Counted from the stretch's first letter, positions 33,151-43,276 are shown. The stretch is DNA of 57,059 nt from Muribaculaceae bacterium (GCA_017505535.1 JAFVPD010000001.1:1-57059), one strand, 5' to 3'. Notes: generated by a model not told the origin, from the letters alone. Numbers and translations: made by a program.

Positions 33151-36100
33151 ATGAAGAAAACTTTTATTAAAGTGTCGCTTATCGGGCTCTTAGCCGTGTC
33201 GATGCCGTTTTCTTTTTCATCATGTAAGGACTACGATGATGACATTGCTGCGGTAAATAAGAAAACCGATGGGCTTTCATCTCAATTGGCTGCCCTTGAA
33301 GCAGCTTTAGCAAATGCTCAGTCGGCTGCTGCAGCTGCTCAACAATCAGCCGATGAAGCAACAAAGGCTGCAGACGAAGCTAAAGCTGAGGCACAAAAGG
33401 CTATCGTAGCCGCAGAAACTGCAAAAGCAGAAGCTATTGAGGCTGCATTGGCAAAAGTTAATGAATTGATGTCGGGCTATGCTTCAGCTGGTGATTTGTC
33501 AAAATTAGCCGGGACTGTTGAAGGTATCCAAAAAGGTCTCAATGAATTGACCGAAGATCTTAAAGCTCTTGATGCTGAAGTGGATCAAAATTCACGTGCA
33601 ATCACCGCCCTCAACACTCAGATTGCGGCTTTAGAAAAATTTGAATTGGCTACCAATCAAGATTTGACAGCATTAAAGAATGATTTAGCCGGTCTAAAGT
33701 CTCAATTGGCAACTAAGGTCTCGGAAGAAGATGTGAACAAACTCTTGAATGCAGCCAAGGAAGACATCACAAAACAAATTGGCTCTGCAGTTGCTGACGC
33801 AATCTCTACTTTGAAAAATGTACTTTCAAATCGCTTGACAAGTGTAACTCTTGTTCCAGACTTGTATGTTGAGGGTATAGAAACTATTGAGTTCGTGTCA
33901 TTGCAATATCAACCCAAAAAACAAGGTAGTACAGGTCTTGTTGGTGCAGGATCTACTATTATTGTGTCAAGCGAAGAAAATCCCGCTCACTATCGCTTGA
34001 ATCCAATCACTACCGATCTTTCAGATATAGATGCTGATAACATTGAGTTTGTAGCTTATCGTGCTACATCTCGTGGTGTTGTTTCATCTCCCATTGCGTA
34101 TGTTAAAGGTAGTGCAGAAATTGCTCAAAGTGGTCTTGAAAAAGGTATCATGACTGTTCGTGCTAAGAAAACGATTACTTCTACATTGAACGGTTCTGGC
34201 CAAATTTATACTGTAGCTCTTAAAGTGCCCATTGCTAAGGACCTTTGTGCTGATCCAAACGTATCGGAATTTGTTTATTCAGAATATTCTCGTTTGAGTG
34301 AAAGCATGTTAACTCCTGAAATTGCAGAGAAAAATTATAATTGTAAGCCAAGTTCTCACAAACATTATTCTGACTCTGTTACAATTTGGGGCTCAAATGT
34401 TGCTAACGATGAACTTGTTACTAAAGAAGTTTTATATAACGAAACTTTAGATATTGCAACATTGGTAACAGGTTGTGCAAAAGAGGATGCTCGTGAACTC
34501 ACTGCTAAAGAATTAGCTAAGTATGGTCTTGAATTCCGTTATGCAATTCCTTCTAAAGCATATACAACCGGAACAGATAACAATACCGACCAACAAAAAT
34601 TCATTGCAATCAATGGTAGTGTTGTATCTTCAAAGACTCCTGATGGCGCAACAAACAATAAGGCTGTTGTTGGCAAACAACCTATCGTACGTGTAACTTT
34701 GGTTGACGTTGTAAATAATAAAATTGTTGATCAACGTTACTTGAAGATTAAATGGGTTGAAAAGTCATTGGCTCCTGTTGACCTCGGCGTTAAGGAATAT
34801 ACCAACGTTCTCGGTTGCGGTAATGTTAATGTTCAGTTAACTTGGGAAGACTTCATCAATATTTATGCTGAAGTTAAAGGCGATAAACTTGATATGTCAA
34901 AGGATCAATTTACTTTGGTATATCTTTCAAATGGAGCTCCTGAAATGTCAGTTAGCTATGTGATTAAAGATGGTCCTGGAATGTATTATGACCCAAGTAT
35001 TTCAGCTGATGCCGCTATTTTGAAATGGGAAATGACACCAGAAGAAATTGGTACAATTGTAAAAGTTAATACTGCTGTAACTCCTCACACATGGGAACTT
35101 GCAAACAATGTATTTACAGGTAAGGTGACATTCAAACCGAATAATAATGACTATCCAGTTCTTACTCTTACCTTGAAACAAACAATCAAAGTTGGTGCGA
35201 CACCTTCAATTAATGGTTTCTATGGAAACTACTGGACTAATCCTTATAGTGAATATTCGGTATATCCCGTTCAATATGGAACACCTGCACAAACATCATT
35301 GGCAAACCAAACATGTGTATTCCACAACAATATTATGAACGCATTTACATTTGGCGCTGATGGATTTATTGTAAATGGTCTCTCAAGCTGTGGCACATGG
35401 GACATGCAGTTCTGTAAAGATCACAATGAGGCAGGCTATGCTCCTAAATATGCAGGAAATGAACCTGACTTGAACCAAGCTCAAGATATCGATGGTTACA
35501 ACTTGTTCAAAGGTAATGTTGAAGTTGCTCAATTGGTTTGGGACGAAGGTCACACTGCTTGGTGTGGAAATAAAGACCATAATGAAGCCTATATCGAGCT
35601 CCATAAAGTTAATGAGGCTAAGGGGCTTCTCAATAAGAATGCACACCTTGGAGTTTGGGCAACTATCAATGCATTCAACGTAATTCCTGTTCATGATTTC
35701 AATGTTAAGTTTATTGAACCATTGAATATTAAGACTGCTGTTATCGAAGATGCATTTGTTGATGGTGTTATTTCGGGCTCACGTATCGATTGGACTAAGA
35801 CATTCAAGATGTATGACTGCTTTGGCTATTCAGTTGCTAAGGTGACTACAAACCCAAGCCAAGAAAAGACAAAATATGCAGCAGAACTCTATGGCTACTA
35901 TGAAGTTCAAGAACCAGTATGGGATACTGTAAATATTAAGTTTGGTATGAAGGTTGAAAACGGCAACATTGTTGTAGATAACAATCTTACTGAATCTCAA
36001 GCAATGAGTGCTGCAACTTTATCTTCATTAACAACCGGAGGTTCTATCCCATCGTTAACTCAAGATGGTAACGAACTTGTATTCCATAGCAATATGGGTT

Positions 36101-36219
36101 CTCAAGTAGCGGACTTCTTCTACATTTGGATACCTGTAACTGTTGAATATGGCTGGGGTAAGGTTACTACTTCAGTAAAAGTTAAGGTAAACGCAATGGA
36201 CAATACTCCTGTTGAGTAA
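33151..36219 (+). CDS. large surface lipoprotein with alanine-rich coiled coil
   Basis: 1022 residues. The signal sequence ends in a lipobox (SFSSC, Cys25), and KDYDDDI directly after it resembles lipoprotein export signals rich in acidic residues. Residues about 45-110 are an Ala/Glu/Lys coiled coil (QQSADEATKAADEAKAEAQK); a further heptad region reaches about 235. The rest is beta-rich with no catalytic signature I can name. N-termini like this occur in proteins annotated PL29-lyase-like in this order, but lyase activity is not supported here. Probably a stalk-like surface protein. A hairpin terminator follows before the next gene. Confidence 0.75.
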   Translation: MKKTFIKVSLIGLLAVSMPFSFSSCKDYDDDIAAVNKKTDGLSSQLAALEAALANAQSAAAAAQQSADEATKAADEAKAEAQKAIVAAETAKAEAIEAALAKVNELMSGYASAGDLSKLAGTVEGIQKGLNELTEDLKALDAEVDQNSRAITALNTQIAALEKFELATNQDLTALKNDLAGLKSQLATKVSEEDVNKLLNAAKEDITKQIGSAVADAISTLKNVLSNRLTSVTLVPDLYVEGIETIEFVSLQYQPKKQGSTGLVGAGSTIIVSSEENPAHYRLNPITTDLSDIDADNIEFVAYRATSRGVVSSPIAYVKGSAEIAQSGLEKGIMTVRAKKTITSTLNGSGQIYTVALKVPIAKDLCADPNVSEFVYSEYSRLSESMLTPEIAEKNYNCKPSSHKHYSDSVTIWGSNVANDELVTKEVLYNETLDIATLVTGCAKEDARELTAKELAKYGLEFRYAIPSKAYTTGTDNNTDQQKFIAINGSVVSSKTPDGATNNKAVVGKQPIVRVTLVDVVNNKIVDQRYLKIKWVEKSLAPVDLGVKEYTNVLGCGNVNVQLTWEDFINIYAEVKGDKLDMSKDQFTLVYLSNGAPEMSVSYVIKDGPGMYYDPSISADAAILKWEMTPEEIGTIVKVNTAVTPHTWELANNVFTGKVTFKPNNNDYPVLTLTLKQTIKVGATPSINGFYGNYWTNPYSEYSVYPVQYGTPAQTSLANQTCVFHNNIMNAFTFGADGFIVNGLSSCGTWDMQFCKDHNEAGYAPKYAGNEPDLNQAQDIDGYNLFKGNVEVAQLVWDEGHTAWCGNKDHNEAYIELHKVNEAKGLLNKNAHLGVWATINAFNVIPVHDFNVKFIEPLNIKTAVIEDAFVDGVISGSRIDWTKTFKMYDCFGYSVAKVTTNPSQEKTKYAAELYGYYEVQEPVWDTVNIKFGMKVENGNIVVDNNLTESQAMSAATLSSLTTGGSIPSLTQDGNELVFHSNMGSQVADFFYIWIPVTVEYGWGKVTTSVKVKVNAMDNTPVE

Positions 36220-36245
36220 CAGTCAAATTTAATTAACAGTGTTTG

Positions 36246-36280
36246 TGGGGGTATGTCGGCATAGGCATGCCCCCATTTTT
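36246..36280 (+). terminator. hairpin between large lipoprotein and downstream envelope genes
   Basis: TGGGGGTATG (36246-36255) pairs with CATGCCCCCA (36266-36275, one G-T pair), followed by five T residues. It ends 12 bases before the next ATG, so it may attenuate rather than fully end transcription. Confidence 0.75.
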
Positions 36281-36291
36281 ATAAAAATGAT

Positions 36292-36783
36292 ATGAGAATA
36301 ACAAGATTATTAGTTTCATTGATAGTGGTGATGATGGTTTGGTCGTGTTCGCAGAAATCGGATAGTGTTATCGCAGAACCGATTGATTCACGAGTAGATC
36401 TCTCTATGTCGCGAACAATAAAAGATACACTTGAATTGTCCGCCCTCGTAGAAAGGTATTTAACGTGCGTTAAGTACGGAGACTTTGAGGCAGCTACTGC
36501 AATGATTTCGGTCTATAATGATAGTACCAAAACACTTGAAGTGCCATCTGATTCCATTTTGAATAAATTGAAAGTTCAATATCAAAGTTTTCCGATGATA
36601 AGGTTTTCCATTGATGAAATCAATTTATATAGTGAGACAGATACTGAAGTGCGCTATACGGTGGAAATGTTTGAGTGTGAGGAAGGTGAAAATATACCTA
36701 ACACGATGGGCTTTATGTTGTTGCCTAAACGAATAGATGGAGTGTGGTACCTTTGTGTTGGTGGTCGTTCAATAATTAGATAA
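36292..36783 (+). CDS. small lipoprotein of unknown function
   Basis: 163 residues. A signal sequence has a lipobox (VMMVWSC, Cys19). The mature chain (LVERYLTCVKYGDFEAATAM near 50-70, then DGVWYLCVGG near the end) has the alpha-plus-beta pattern of NTF2/SnoaL-like export proteins (DUF4878-type), though that is tentative. It lies between the large coiled-coil lipoprotein and an OmpA protein, so an envelope role is likely. Confidence 0.7.
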   Translation: MRITRLLVSLIVVMMVWSCSQKSDSVIAEPIDSRVDLSMSRTIKDTLELSALVERYLTCVKYGDFEAATAMISVYNDSTKTLEVPSDSILNKLKVQYQSFPMIRFSIDEINLYSETDTEVRYTVEMFECEEGENIPNTMGFMLLPKRIDGVWYLCVGGRSIIR

Positions 36784-36805
36784 TAAAAATTAAAAAATAT
36801 AAGTA

Positions 36806-37942
36806 GTGAAATCGTATAAAATATTATCTGTGACAGCTATAATATTGCTGTTTTCGGTAAATTCATTTTCTCAGAATACCGATAACACAGAGTTGAAGAT
36901 TAAAGAACCTGAACGAGAGGAATTTTCTCGTCATTGGTTGATGCAAGTTCAAGCCGGAGTGGCTCATACTGTGGGTGAAGTTTCATTTGGAGATCTAATC
37001 TCTCCGTCTGTTGCGTTGAATCTTGGTTATCAGTTCTCTCCGTCATTAGGAATTCGTGTTGGTGCAAGTGGTTGGGAGGCTCGAGGAAGTTGGGTTGCTC
37101 CTCGCATTAACTATAATTATTCCTTTGTGCAAGGTAATGCCGATGCTGTTCTCAATTTTACAAATCTACTTTGTGGTTGGAAACCAACTCGATTTTTTAA
37201 TGGATATGGATTCATAGGCATTGGATTTAATCATGCCTTTGATAACGATGAAGCTGTATCAATTGCTGAAAATGGGTATAATTTGGAATATTTATGGAAT
37301 GAAAGCAAAAACCTTGTAGTGGGTAGAGCCGGATTGGGCGCAGATTTGAGATTGAATGATTATGTCTCAGTCGGCTTAGAGGTCAATGCCAATATCTTGT
37401 CAGATCATTTTAATTCAAAAAAGGCTGATAACGTGGATTGGCATTTTAATGCATTGATAGGCGTTAAGGTGAAGTTTGGTAGAGGATATAAAACAATACC
37501 TCCGATATATTATGAACCTGAGCCGGAGCCCGAACCTGAGCCGGAGCCTAAACCTGTAGTCGAGCCCGTTCCAGAGAAAAAAGAACCTAAGGAGATTGTT
37601 AGAATTGAGATTGAACCAATGCAATACGACGTATTTTTCTCAATAAATTCGGCGAAAATAAGAGTGAGCGAACAAGAAAAGGTTGAACAATTGGTTGCAT
37701 TTATGAAACAGCATCCTGATGCAAAGGTGCAAATAACAGGTTATGCCGATAAGGCAACAGGTAATGCCGTAGTTAATATGCGCATATCACAAAAACGAGC
37801 GCAAGCAGTAGCAAATGCGTTACAAGATGCAGGAATTTCGGTTGAACGCATAACTACCGATGCCAAAGGTGATACAGTGCAACCCTACAATGGTATTGAG
37901 CAAAATCGAGTGTCAATATGTATTGCCGAAATTGTAGATTAG
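36806..37942 (+). CDS. OmpA-family outer-membrane protein
   Basis: 378 residues from a GTG start, which leads straight into a signal peptide (VKSYKILSVTAIILLFSVNS, cut after FSQ). An N-terminal eight-strand barrel (about 40-230) is followed by a Pro/Glu linker (about 233-262, with five EP repeats). A C-terminal OmpA peptidoglycan-binding domain covers about 265-378, with GYADKATGNAVVNMRISQKRA and a final QNRVSI. It should tie the outer membrane to the cell wall. The gene starts 22 nt after the small lipoprotein gene. Confidence 0.92.
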   Translation: MKSYKILSVTAIILLFSVNSFSQNTDNTELKIKEPEREEFSRHWLMQVQAGVAHTVGEVSFGDLISPSVALNLGYQFSPSLGIRVGASGWEARGSWVAPRINYNYSFVQGNADAVLNFTNLLCGWKPTRFFNGYGFIGIGFNHAFDNDEAVSIAENGYNLEYLWNESKNLVVGRAGLGADLRLNDYVSVGLEVNANILSDHFNSKKADNVDWHFNALIGVKVKFGRGYKTIPPIYYEPEPEPEPEPEPKPVVEPVPEKKEPKEIVRIEIEPMQYDVFFSINSAKIRVSEQEKVEQLVAFMKQHPDAKVQITGYADKATGNAVVNMRISQKRAQAVANALQDAGISVERITTDAKGDTVQPYNGIEQNRVSICIAEIVD

Positions 37943-38011
37943 TATTATGTAATTAGGTTTGTTATTTTGAAGCCTATCATATAGCTAAATGCTATGAGAT
38001 AGGAGTTGGGT

Positions 38012-38052
38012 GAGGGTGTGTCGAAATGTGAATTTGGGCCACCCTCTTTTTT
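38012..38052 (+). terminator. terminator after OmpA-family gene
   Basis: GAGGGTG (38012-38018) pairs with CACCCTC (38040-38046), followed by six T residues. The loop is 21 bases. Confidence 0.65.
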
Positions 38053-38170
38053 GTTGGGTGGAGATATTTGCGTTAAGATGAATGATCTGAGTGTGCAGAA
38101 AATATAAAACATTAAGTTTGGCGATACCGATCCCCTTTTTATGTGTCATTATTGTAGTGTAAGATGTGTT

Positions 38171-39073
38171 TTATTGGCTTTGATGAAGTTCTTTAAGACG
38201 GTTGTTTAGGCGGTGGGTGAATTCGTAGTTTTTGAGACCCCATCGAGGAGAGATGAGTAGGTCGTCGGGCGATTGAGATACAAATCGTTCAACTGCGATT
38301 GAGGGTCGTAGGTGTTGCAATACTTTGCAGCAGAGGTCAATGTATTGGTCAACTGTGAATGTGGGCACGGAGTATTTCCCTTGCTCGACGTCAAGAGCCA
38401 TGCGAGTGCCTCTGACCAATTGTAGCTGATGGAATTTGATGGTGTCAATGGGTAGTTCCGATACTTTATCGACCGTGTTTAATATCATCTCCTCGTTTTC
38501 TCCGGGTAATCCCAGAATGAAATGTAGCCCCACAGCAATTCCTGCCTCATGGGTGCGATTAACCGCGTCAACGGTGTCTTCCCAAGTGTGACAACGGTTA
38601 ATGAATTGCAATGTGCTGTTGTGAGATGTCTCAGCGCCATATTCCACTATGACTGGATTGGTTTGGTTGATTTTGGACAATTCGTCAAGTAATTGCTGTG
38701 GCATGCAGTCGGGACGAGTGCCAATGATGAGCCCATCAACCTTATCGACGGCTAATGCTTCGTTGTATAGCTCCAGCAGGCGTTTGACGTCGCCGTGGGT
38801 GTTGGTATAGGCCTGGAAATAGGCCAAATATCGCATGTTGGGGTACTTGCGAGCAAAGAATTTTTTGCCTTCTTCAAGTTGCTCGGTCACGTTGAGCGAT
38901 GGAGCGCAGTAGGCGGGATTGAATGTTTGATTGTTGCAATAGGTGCAACCTCCACGTCCTTTAGTTCCGTCTCGGTTGGGGCAAGTGAAACCGGCGTTCA
39001 CTGCAATTTTTTGCATTTTGCCGGGAAACAATGTCGCCAAAAATTGCGAGAAATCACGATAATATTCAGCCAT
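38171..39073 (-). CDS. TIGR01212-type radical SAM protein (YhcC-like)
   Basis: 300 residues. The iron-sulphur cysteines lie in FTCPNRDGTKGRGGCTYCNN, a C-x12-C-x2-C spacing rather than the usual CxxxCxxC and characteristic of this family. A GLHFILGLPGENEEM segment and a TIM-barrel-like remainder fit. The reaction is not established. It is the last gene of the purB-ybaK-aroC unit on the minus strand, 8 nt after aroC. Confidence 0.9.
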   Translation of the reverse strand: MAEYYRDFSQFLATLFPGKMQKIAVNAGFTCPNRDGTKGRGGCTYCNNQTFNPAYCAPSLNVTEQLEEGKKFFARKYPNMRYLAYFQAYTNTHGDVKRLLELYNEALAVDKVDGLIIGTRPDCMPQQLLDELSKINQTNPVIVEYGAETSHNSTLQFINRCHTWEDTVDAVNRTHEAGIAVGLHFILGLPGENEEMILNTVDKVSELPIDTIKFHQLQLVRGTRMALDVEQGKYSVPTFTVDQYIDLCCKVLQHLRPSIAVERFVSQSPDDLLISPRWGLKNYEFTHRLNNRLKELHQSQ

Positions 39074-39081
39074 TGGTGAAT

Positions 39082-40158
39082 TTAAATGTGAACGGTTTTG
39101 TTGAGAAGGTATGCGTCAAGAAGCACTATCGCAGCCATTGCTTCGACGATGGGCACTGCGCGAGGAAGCACGCAGGGATCGTGGCGGCCACGCGCGTGAA
39201 GAATTGTAGGCTCACCTTTGTCGTTGATGGTCTCAACCTCTTTGAGGAGTGTCGCTACGGGTTTGAATGCAATGCGCATATAAATGTCATTGCCATTTGA
39301 AATGCCGCCTTGTATTCCTCCCGAGTAGTTTGTGGTAGTGGAGATGTTGCCATTGCTGTCGGTGGTGAAATGGTCGATCATTTCGCTTCCACGACGGCCC
39401 ACGCCATCAAACCCCATTCCATATTCAAATCCTTTTACTGCATTGATGCTGAGCATTGCAGCACCGAGGCGGGCATGGAGTTTGTCAAATGCCGGATCGC
39501 CGAGTCCCGTTGGGGTCCCTTTGACGATGCAGGTGATTACTCCACCGATGGTGTCGCCGTCGGCCTTTACTTCCGATATGAGATTGTGCATGAGAGCTGC
39601 AACTTCGCTGTCGGGACATCTGACTGCATTGGTCTCAATCATAGCCGGGTCATATTTTGTGTAATCTCGGTCAATTGCAATGTGTCCCACTTGTGAGGTG
39701 TAGGCATAGATTGTCACGCCTAATTGTTCAAGCGCTTGTCGGGCAAATGCTCCGGCTACGACTCTCGAAATTGTTTCGCGAGCCGATGAGCGTCCGCCTC
39801 CGCGGTGGTCGCGCAGAGAATACTTTGATGTATAGGTGTAATCGGCATGTGAGGGTCTGAACGTTGACCTGATATTCTCATAGTCATTTGAATGTTGGTC
39901 GCCGTTTTCTACGATGAACCCGATGGGAGTGCCGGTTGTTTTCCCCTCAAACAATCCTGACAGAATTTTCACTCGGTCTTTTTCGTTGCGTTGAGTGACT
40001 ATGGCCGACTGCCCCGGACGGCGGCGGTCAAGTTCTTGTTGCACGCGGTTTAGGTCGATGGTGATATTGGCCGGCATTCCGTCGATAACACCTCCGATAG
40101 CCGCTCCATGGGATTCGCCAAATGTTGTCACTCTGAAAATTTGTCCAATGCTATTCAT
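39082..40158 (-). CDS. aroC: chorismate synthase
   Basis: 358 residues, normal length. It converts EPSP to chorismate, the last shikimate-pathway step, using reduced FMN. Conserved parts include [18 protein letters not shown] near the N-terminus, [28 protein letters not shown] and [14 protein letters not shown] near the end. It overlaps the ybaK gene by 8 nt. Confidence 0.96.
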   Translation of the reverse strand: MNSIGQIFRVTTFGESHGAAIGGVIDGMPANITIDLNRVQQELDRRRPGQSAIVTQRNEKDRVKILSGLFEGKTTGTPIGFIVENGDQHSNDYENIRSTFRPSHADYTYTSKYSLRDHRGGGRSSARETISRVVAGAFARQALEQLGVTIYAYTSQVGHIAIDRDYTKYDPAMIETNAVRCPDSEVAALMHNLISEVKADGDTIGGVITCIVKGTPTGLGDPAFDKLHARLGAAMLSINAVKGFEYGMGFDGVGRRGSEMIDHFTTDSNGNISTTTNYSGGIQGGISNGNDIYMRIAFKPVATLLKEVETINDKGEPTILHARGRHDPCVLPRAVPIVEAMAAIVLLDAYLLNKTVHI

Positions 40159-40654
40159 CTTGATTGGTTGTGGGGTTAATGGTTAAATCAACCACCGAGG
40201 CTTTAACGTAATCGATTAAAGCTTTAGGCGCAATTTTTAATTGGAGCCCTCGTTGGCCTGCACTCACATAGATTGTTTCAAAGTCGAGTGCTGTTGTATG
40301 GAAAAATGTGGGGAATTGTCGTTTCATGCCTATTGAAGTACAACCACCTCTGATGTAGCCGGTTAACGGAAGCAATTCTTTCATCGGAATCATTTCGGCT
40401 TTTTTTGCTCCGGCTACTTTTGCTGCTTTTTTGAGGTCAACTTCGCAGTTTCCCGGGATTACGCACACAAAGTGCCCGCACTTGTCGCCATGCAGAACAA
40501 GTGTTTTGAACACACAGTTGATATCCTCGCCAAGTGTTTCCGCAATGTGATTGGCCCCGAGGTCGTTTTCGTCAACCTCGTAGGGGATAAGCTCATAGGG
40601 AATTTTTGCCTTGTCGAGGAGTCGGGCAGCGTTGGTTTTTTGTATTCCAGGCAT
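40151..40654 (-). CDS. ybaK: Cys-tRNA(Pro)/Cys-tRNA(Cys) deacylase YbaK
   Basis: 167 residues. It hydrolyses Cys-tRNA(Pro) formed by prolyl-tRNA synthetase and so protects translation accuracy. The family core is seen in [19 protein letters not shown], the [16 protein letters not shown] segment with its conserved Lys, and [13 protein letters not shown]. It lies between purB (11 nt upstream) and aroC (8-nt overlap). Confidence 0.92.
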   Translation of the reverse strand: MPGIQKTNAARLLDKAKIPYELIPYEVDENDLGANHIAETLGEDINCVFKTLVLHGDKCGHFVCVIPGNCEVDLKKAAKVAGAKKAEMIPMKELLPLTGYIRGGCTSIGMKRQFPTFFHTTALDFETIYVSAGQRGLQLKIAPKALIDYVKASVVDLTINPTTNQDE

Positions 40655-40665
40655 TCCTATCGTTA

Positions 40666-42009
40666 TTAATATCCGGTGTAGCTATGAGGTGATAGCTTTT
40701 TAAGCTCGGCCTTTACCTCGTCGCTCACGTTTAATGTGTCAATGAACGCGGCGATGCTTTCGGCTGTAACGGTTGAGTTGACGCGAGTGAGCTCTTTGAG
40801 TGTTTCGTAGGGCTTTGGATAGCCTTCGCGACGCAAGATGGTTTGTATGCCCTCGGCTACCACGTTCCACATTGAGTCGAGGTCGGCATATATTGCTTGC
40901 TCGTTGAGCAGAAGTTTGCCAAGGCCTTTAAGGGTGCTATGTAGAGCGATGAGCATGTGTGACATGGGCACACCGATGTTGCGCAAAACGGTAGAGTCGG
41001 TCAAGTCGCGTTGCAATCTTGAAATGGGGAGTTTTGTTGCCAAATGATCAAGAATAGCATTTGCAATGCCCAAGTTGCCTTCAGAGTTTTCAAAGTCGAT
41101 GGGGTTGACTTTGTGAGGCATAGCCGATGAGCCAACTTCGCCTGCTTTGATCTTTTGCTTGAAATATTCCATTGAAATATATTGCCACATATCCTTGTCG
41201 AGGTCAAGAATAATTGTGTTTATGCGACGCATTGCGTCAAACAAGGCAGCGAGGTTGTCGTAGTTTGAAATTTGAGTGGTGTATTCTTCTCGTTCAATGC
41301 CGAGTCGATTGCTCAAGAAATCAGCGGCAAATTTGCGCCAATCGATATTGGGGTAGGCGGTGAGGTGAGCGTTGAAATTACCGGTAGCACCACCAAATTT
41401 ACCACTAATGGCAGTAGCATCAAGTATGTCAAGTTGTTTGCGCAAACGATATGAGAACACTCTGATTTCTTTGCCCAAGCGAGTGGGAGATGCCGGCTGA
41501 CCATGAGTTTTTGCAAGCATTGGAAGTTCTTGCCATTCGTTGGCATAACTTTCGAGTTGCTCAATGAGTTGGACGAGCAAAGGACGATATACATCGGCAA
41601 TGGCTTCTTTTACCGATAGGGGAACCGATGTGTTGTTGATGTCTTGAGATGTGAGCCCAAAGTGAATGAATTCTTTGTGGGCTTCAAGACCTAAACGGTC
41701 AAATTGCTCTTTGATGAAATATTCAACGGCTTTAACGTCGTGATTGGTGACGCTTTCAATTTCTTTGATGCGTTGAGCATCGGCAATAGCAAAGTTGCGA
41801 TAAATGTCGCGCAATGGCTCAAAAAGATCGGTTGATACTGAGGCGAGTTGTGGTAATGGTAGTTCACACAATGCGATGAAATACTCAATTTCAACTCTCA
41901 CGCGATAGCGTATCAATGCATATTCCGAGAAATACTCGTCAAGTTTTTCACACTTGCCACGATAGCGGCCATCAATAGGAGAAATAGCTGTTAGCGATGT
42001 TAAATCCAT
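40666..42009 (-). CDS. purB: adenylosuccinate lyase
   Basis: 447 residues. It catalyses two purine steps, cleavage of SAICAR and of adenylosuccinate. The fumarase-superfamily signature SSAMPHKVNPIDFENSEGN (about 292-310) carries the catalytic Ser loop. SPIDGRYRGKCEKL at the N-terminus and the TSQDINNT segment are typical of PurB. It is the first gene of a four-gene minus-strand unit with a TAAATTTG -7 element about 42 bases upstream. Confidence 0.96.
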   Translation of the reverse strand: MDLTSLTAISPIDGRYRGKCEKLDEYFSEYALIRYRVRVEIEYFIALCELPLPQLASVSTDLFEPLRDIYRNFAIADAQRIKEIESVTNHDVKAVEYFIKEQFDRLGLEAHKEFIHFGLTSQDINNTSVPLSVKEAIADVYRPLLVQLIEQLESYANEWQELPMLAKTHGQPASPTRLGKEIRVFSYRLRKQLDILDATAISGKFGGATGNFNAHLTAYPNIDWRKFAADFLSNRLGIEREEYTTQISNYDNLAALFDAMRRINTIILDLDKDMWQYISMEYFKQKIKAGEVGSSAMPHKVNPIDFENSEGNLGIANAILDHLATKLPISRLQRDLTDSTVLRNIGVPMSHMLIALHSTLKGLGKLLLNEQAIYADLDSMWNVVAEGIQTILRREGYPKPYETLKELTRVNSTVTAESIAAFIDTLNVSDEVKAELKKLSPHSYTGY

Positions 42010-42050
42010 AAATATTATTGATTTTTTTATTTGTTTTCGTGTTTAAAATG

Positions 42051-42058
42051 CAAATTTA
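42051..42058 (-). promoter_or_regulatory. -7 element for purB operon
   Basis: The minus strand reads TAAATTTG, matching TAnnTTTG. It is divergent from an identical octamer serving the transpeptidase gene, 44 bases away. Confidence 0.55.
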
Positions 42059-42077
42059 CGAATATTGAGCGACTTAA

Positions 42078-42110
42078 TTGAAGATTTAACCAACATTTAT
42101 TGTAAATTTG
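42078..42110 (+). promoter_or_regulatory. promoter for L,D-transpeptidase gene
   Basis: TTG (42078-42080), a 22-base spacer, TAAATTTG (42103-42110), 37 bases before the ATG. Confidence 0.5.
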
Positions 42111-42147
42111 CCATTATAAATTTAATCATAGACAGAAAGATTGCACA

Positions 42148-43113
42148 ATGAAGAATTCGCTGATAATATTTAATGCTGTTATAATCCTGTTTTTTGTATC
42201 GTCTTGTTTCAAATCGGCACAAGATTCAGCTCCGGCCGATGAGGTTGCGGATACTATTGATTTGACCGTTGATTCGGTCCAAATAGCGGATACACTCTTA
42301 GCCGATAGTGTGTCGGCCGACACATTGCCTCCTCGTCAATATTTTGCCACTGCTCAGGCGGCTTTAAGATTTATGGCCAACGATTCCACTTGGGCTCATT
42401 GCTATGAGGGTAGTATATTGCCCCAAATGGCACGTGACCATTTCCCCTACGCACAAAGATTGCTAAATAGCCGATACGACCGCTTTATTGTCGTTGATAA
42501 ATATTCGATGAGGGTGATGTTGTTTGACCGCTGTGGTCGATTGATGCGTGCCCACAAAATGGCTTGTGGCCGCAATTATGGCACAAAACATGAAAAGGCC
42601 GATGAACGCACTCCCGAGGGCTTCTTCTCGGTTGAGGGTATTTATGACAGTACCGATTGGCTTTTTGTTGATGATAATGGTGTAAAATCTGAAATCAAGG
42701 GCCAATTTGGACCGCGATTCATACGCTTGCGCATTCCCGGAACAACACAAATAGGCATTCATGGCACATGCTCGCCTCGTTCTCTCGGGTGGCGATGCAG
42801 CCATGGGTGTATTCGCATAACCAATGAGCAAATCCTCCAGTTGGTAGAGCTTGTAGAGCCGGGTATGCCTGTCATTGTCAATCCTGGCCGCCGAGACACA
42901 CAAGTAAACCTCGAGGAAGGATATGATATTCCATGGATAAGTGTGGCGCCTGATACAGCTCGCTATCGCCGTCCAAAATTCACTCCAAAACCACCCAAAG
43001 ACACTATTGTGGTCGATTCGGTGTTGAGAAATGCCGTTGTCGTTGATTCTGTCGCAAAAATAAATGTAAAAGTTGATACAATTAAACCGCCTATGAATCT
43101 GATGATTGAGTAA
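42148..43113 (+). CDS. L,D-transpeptidase (YkuD) lipoprotein
   Basis: 321 residues. A lipobox (FFVSSC, Cys20) gives a membrane-anchored protein. A Asp/Ser-rich spacer reaches about 55. The YkuD domain (about 110-255) carries the conserved HGTCSPRSLGWRCSHGCIRI motif with catalytic Cys221 and its His. It would form 3-3 cross-links in peptidoglycan or attach proteins to it. The C-terminal tail (about 270-321) is repetitive in Asp/Val/Lys. Monocistronic with its own promoter. Confidence 0.93.
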   Translation: MKNSLIIFNAVIILFFVSSCFKSAQDSAPADEVADTIDLTVDSVQIADTLLADSVSADTLPPRQYFATAQAALRFMANDSTWAHCYEGSILPQMARDHFPYAQRLLNSRYDRFIVVDKYSMRVMLFDRCGRLMRAHKMACGRNYGTKHEKADERTPEGFFSVEGIYDSTDWLFVDDNGVKSEIKGQFGPRFIRLRIPGTTQIGIHGTCSPRSLGWRCSHGCIRITNEQILQLVELVEPGMPVIVNPGRRDTQVNLEEGYDIPWISVAPDTARYRRPKFTPKPPKDTIVVDSVLRNAVVVDSVAKINVKVDTIKPPMNLMIE

Positions 43114-43152
43114 CGGCGTGTGAAAAAATGAAGATTTTTTGGCTTAAAAATT

Positions 43153-43182
43153 TTGTCAATTAAAAAAAACATCGTACCTTTG
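43153..43182 (+). promoter_or_regulatory. promoter of tandem tRNA-Val operon
   Basis: TTG (43153-43155), exactly 19 bases, TACCTTTG (43175-43182). The first tRNA base follows 20 bases later. Confidence 0.75.
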
Positions 43183-43201
43183 CATCGCTTTCTCAAAGAA
43201 A

Positions 43202-43276
43202 GGGCGTTTAGCTCAGCTGGTTCAGAGCATCTGCCTTACAAGCAGAGGGTCGGCGGTTCGAATCCGTCAACGCCCA
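43202..43276 (+). tRNA. tRNA-Val (TAC)
   Basis: A 75-nt cloverleaf. The acceptor stem GGGCGTT pairs with AACGCCC. The anticodon arm CTGCC-TTACAAG-CAG places TAC in the anticodon position, and the T-arm contains GGTTCGAATCC. The 3' CCA is not encoded. Confidence 0.97.

Noticed and set aside
33151..36219. Polysaccharide lyase function for the large lipoprotein
   Set aside because: Only the lipobox and coiled-coil N-terminus resemble proteins so annotated; no lyase motif can be seen in the rest.
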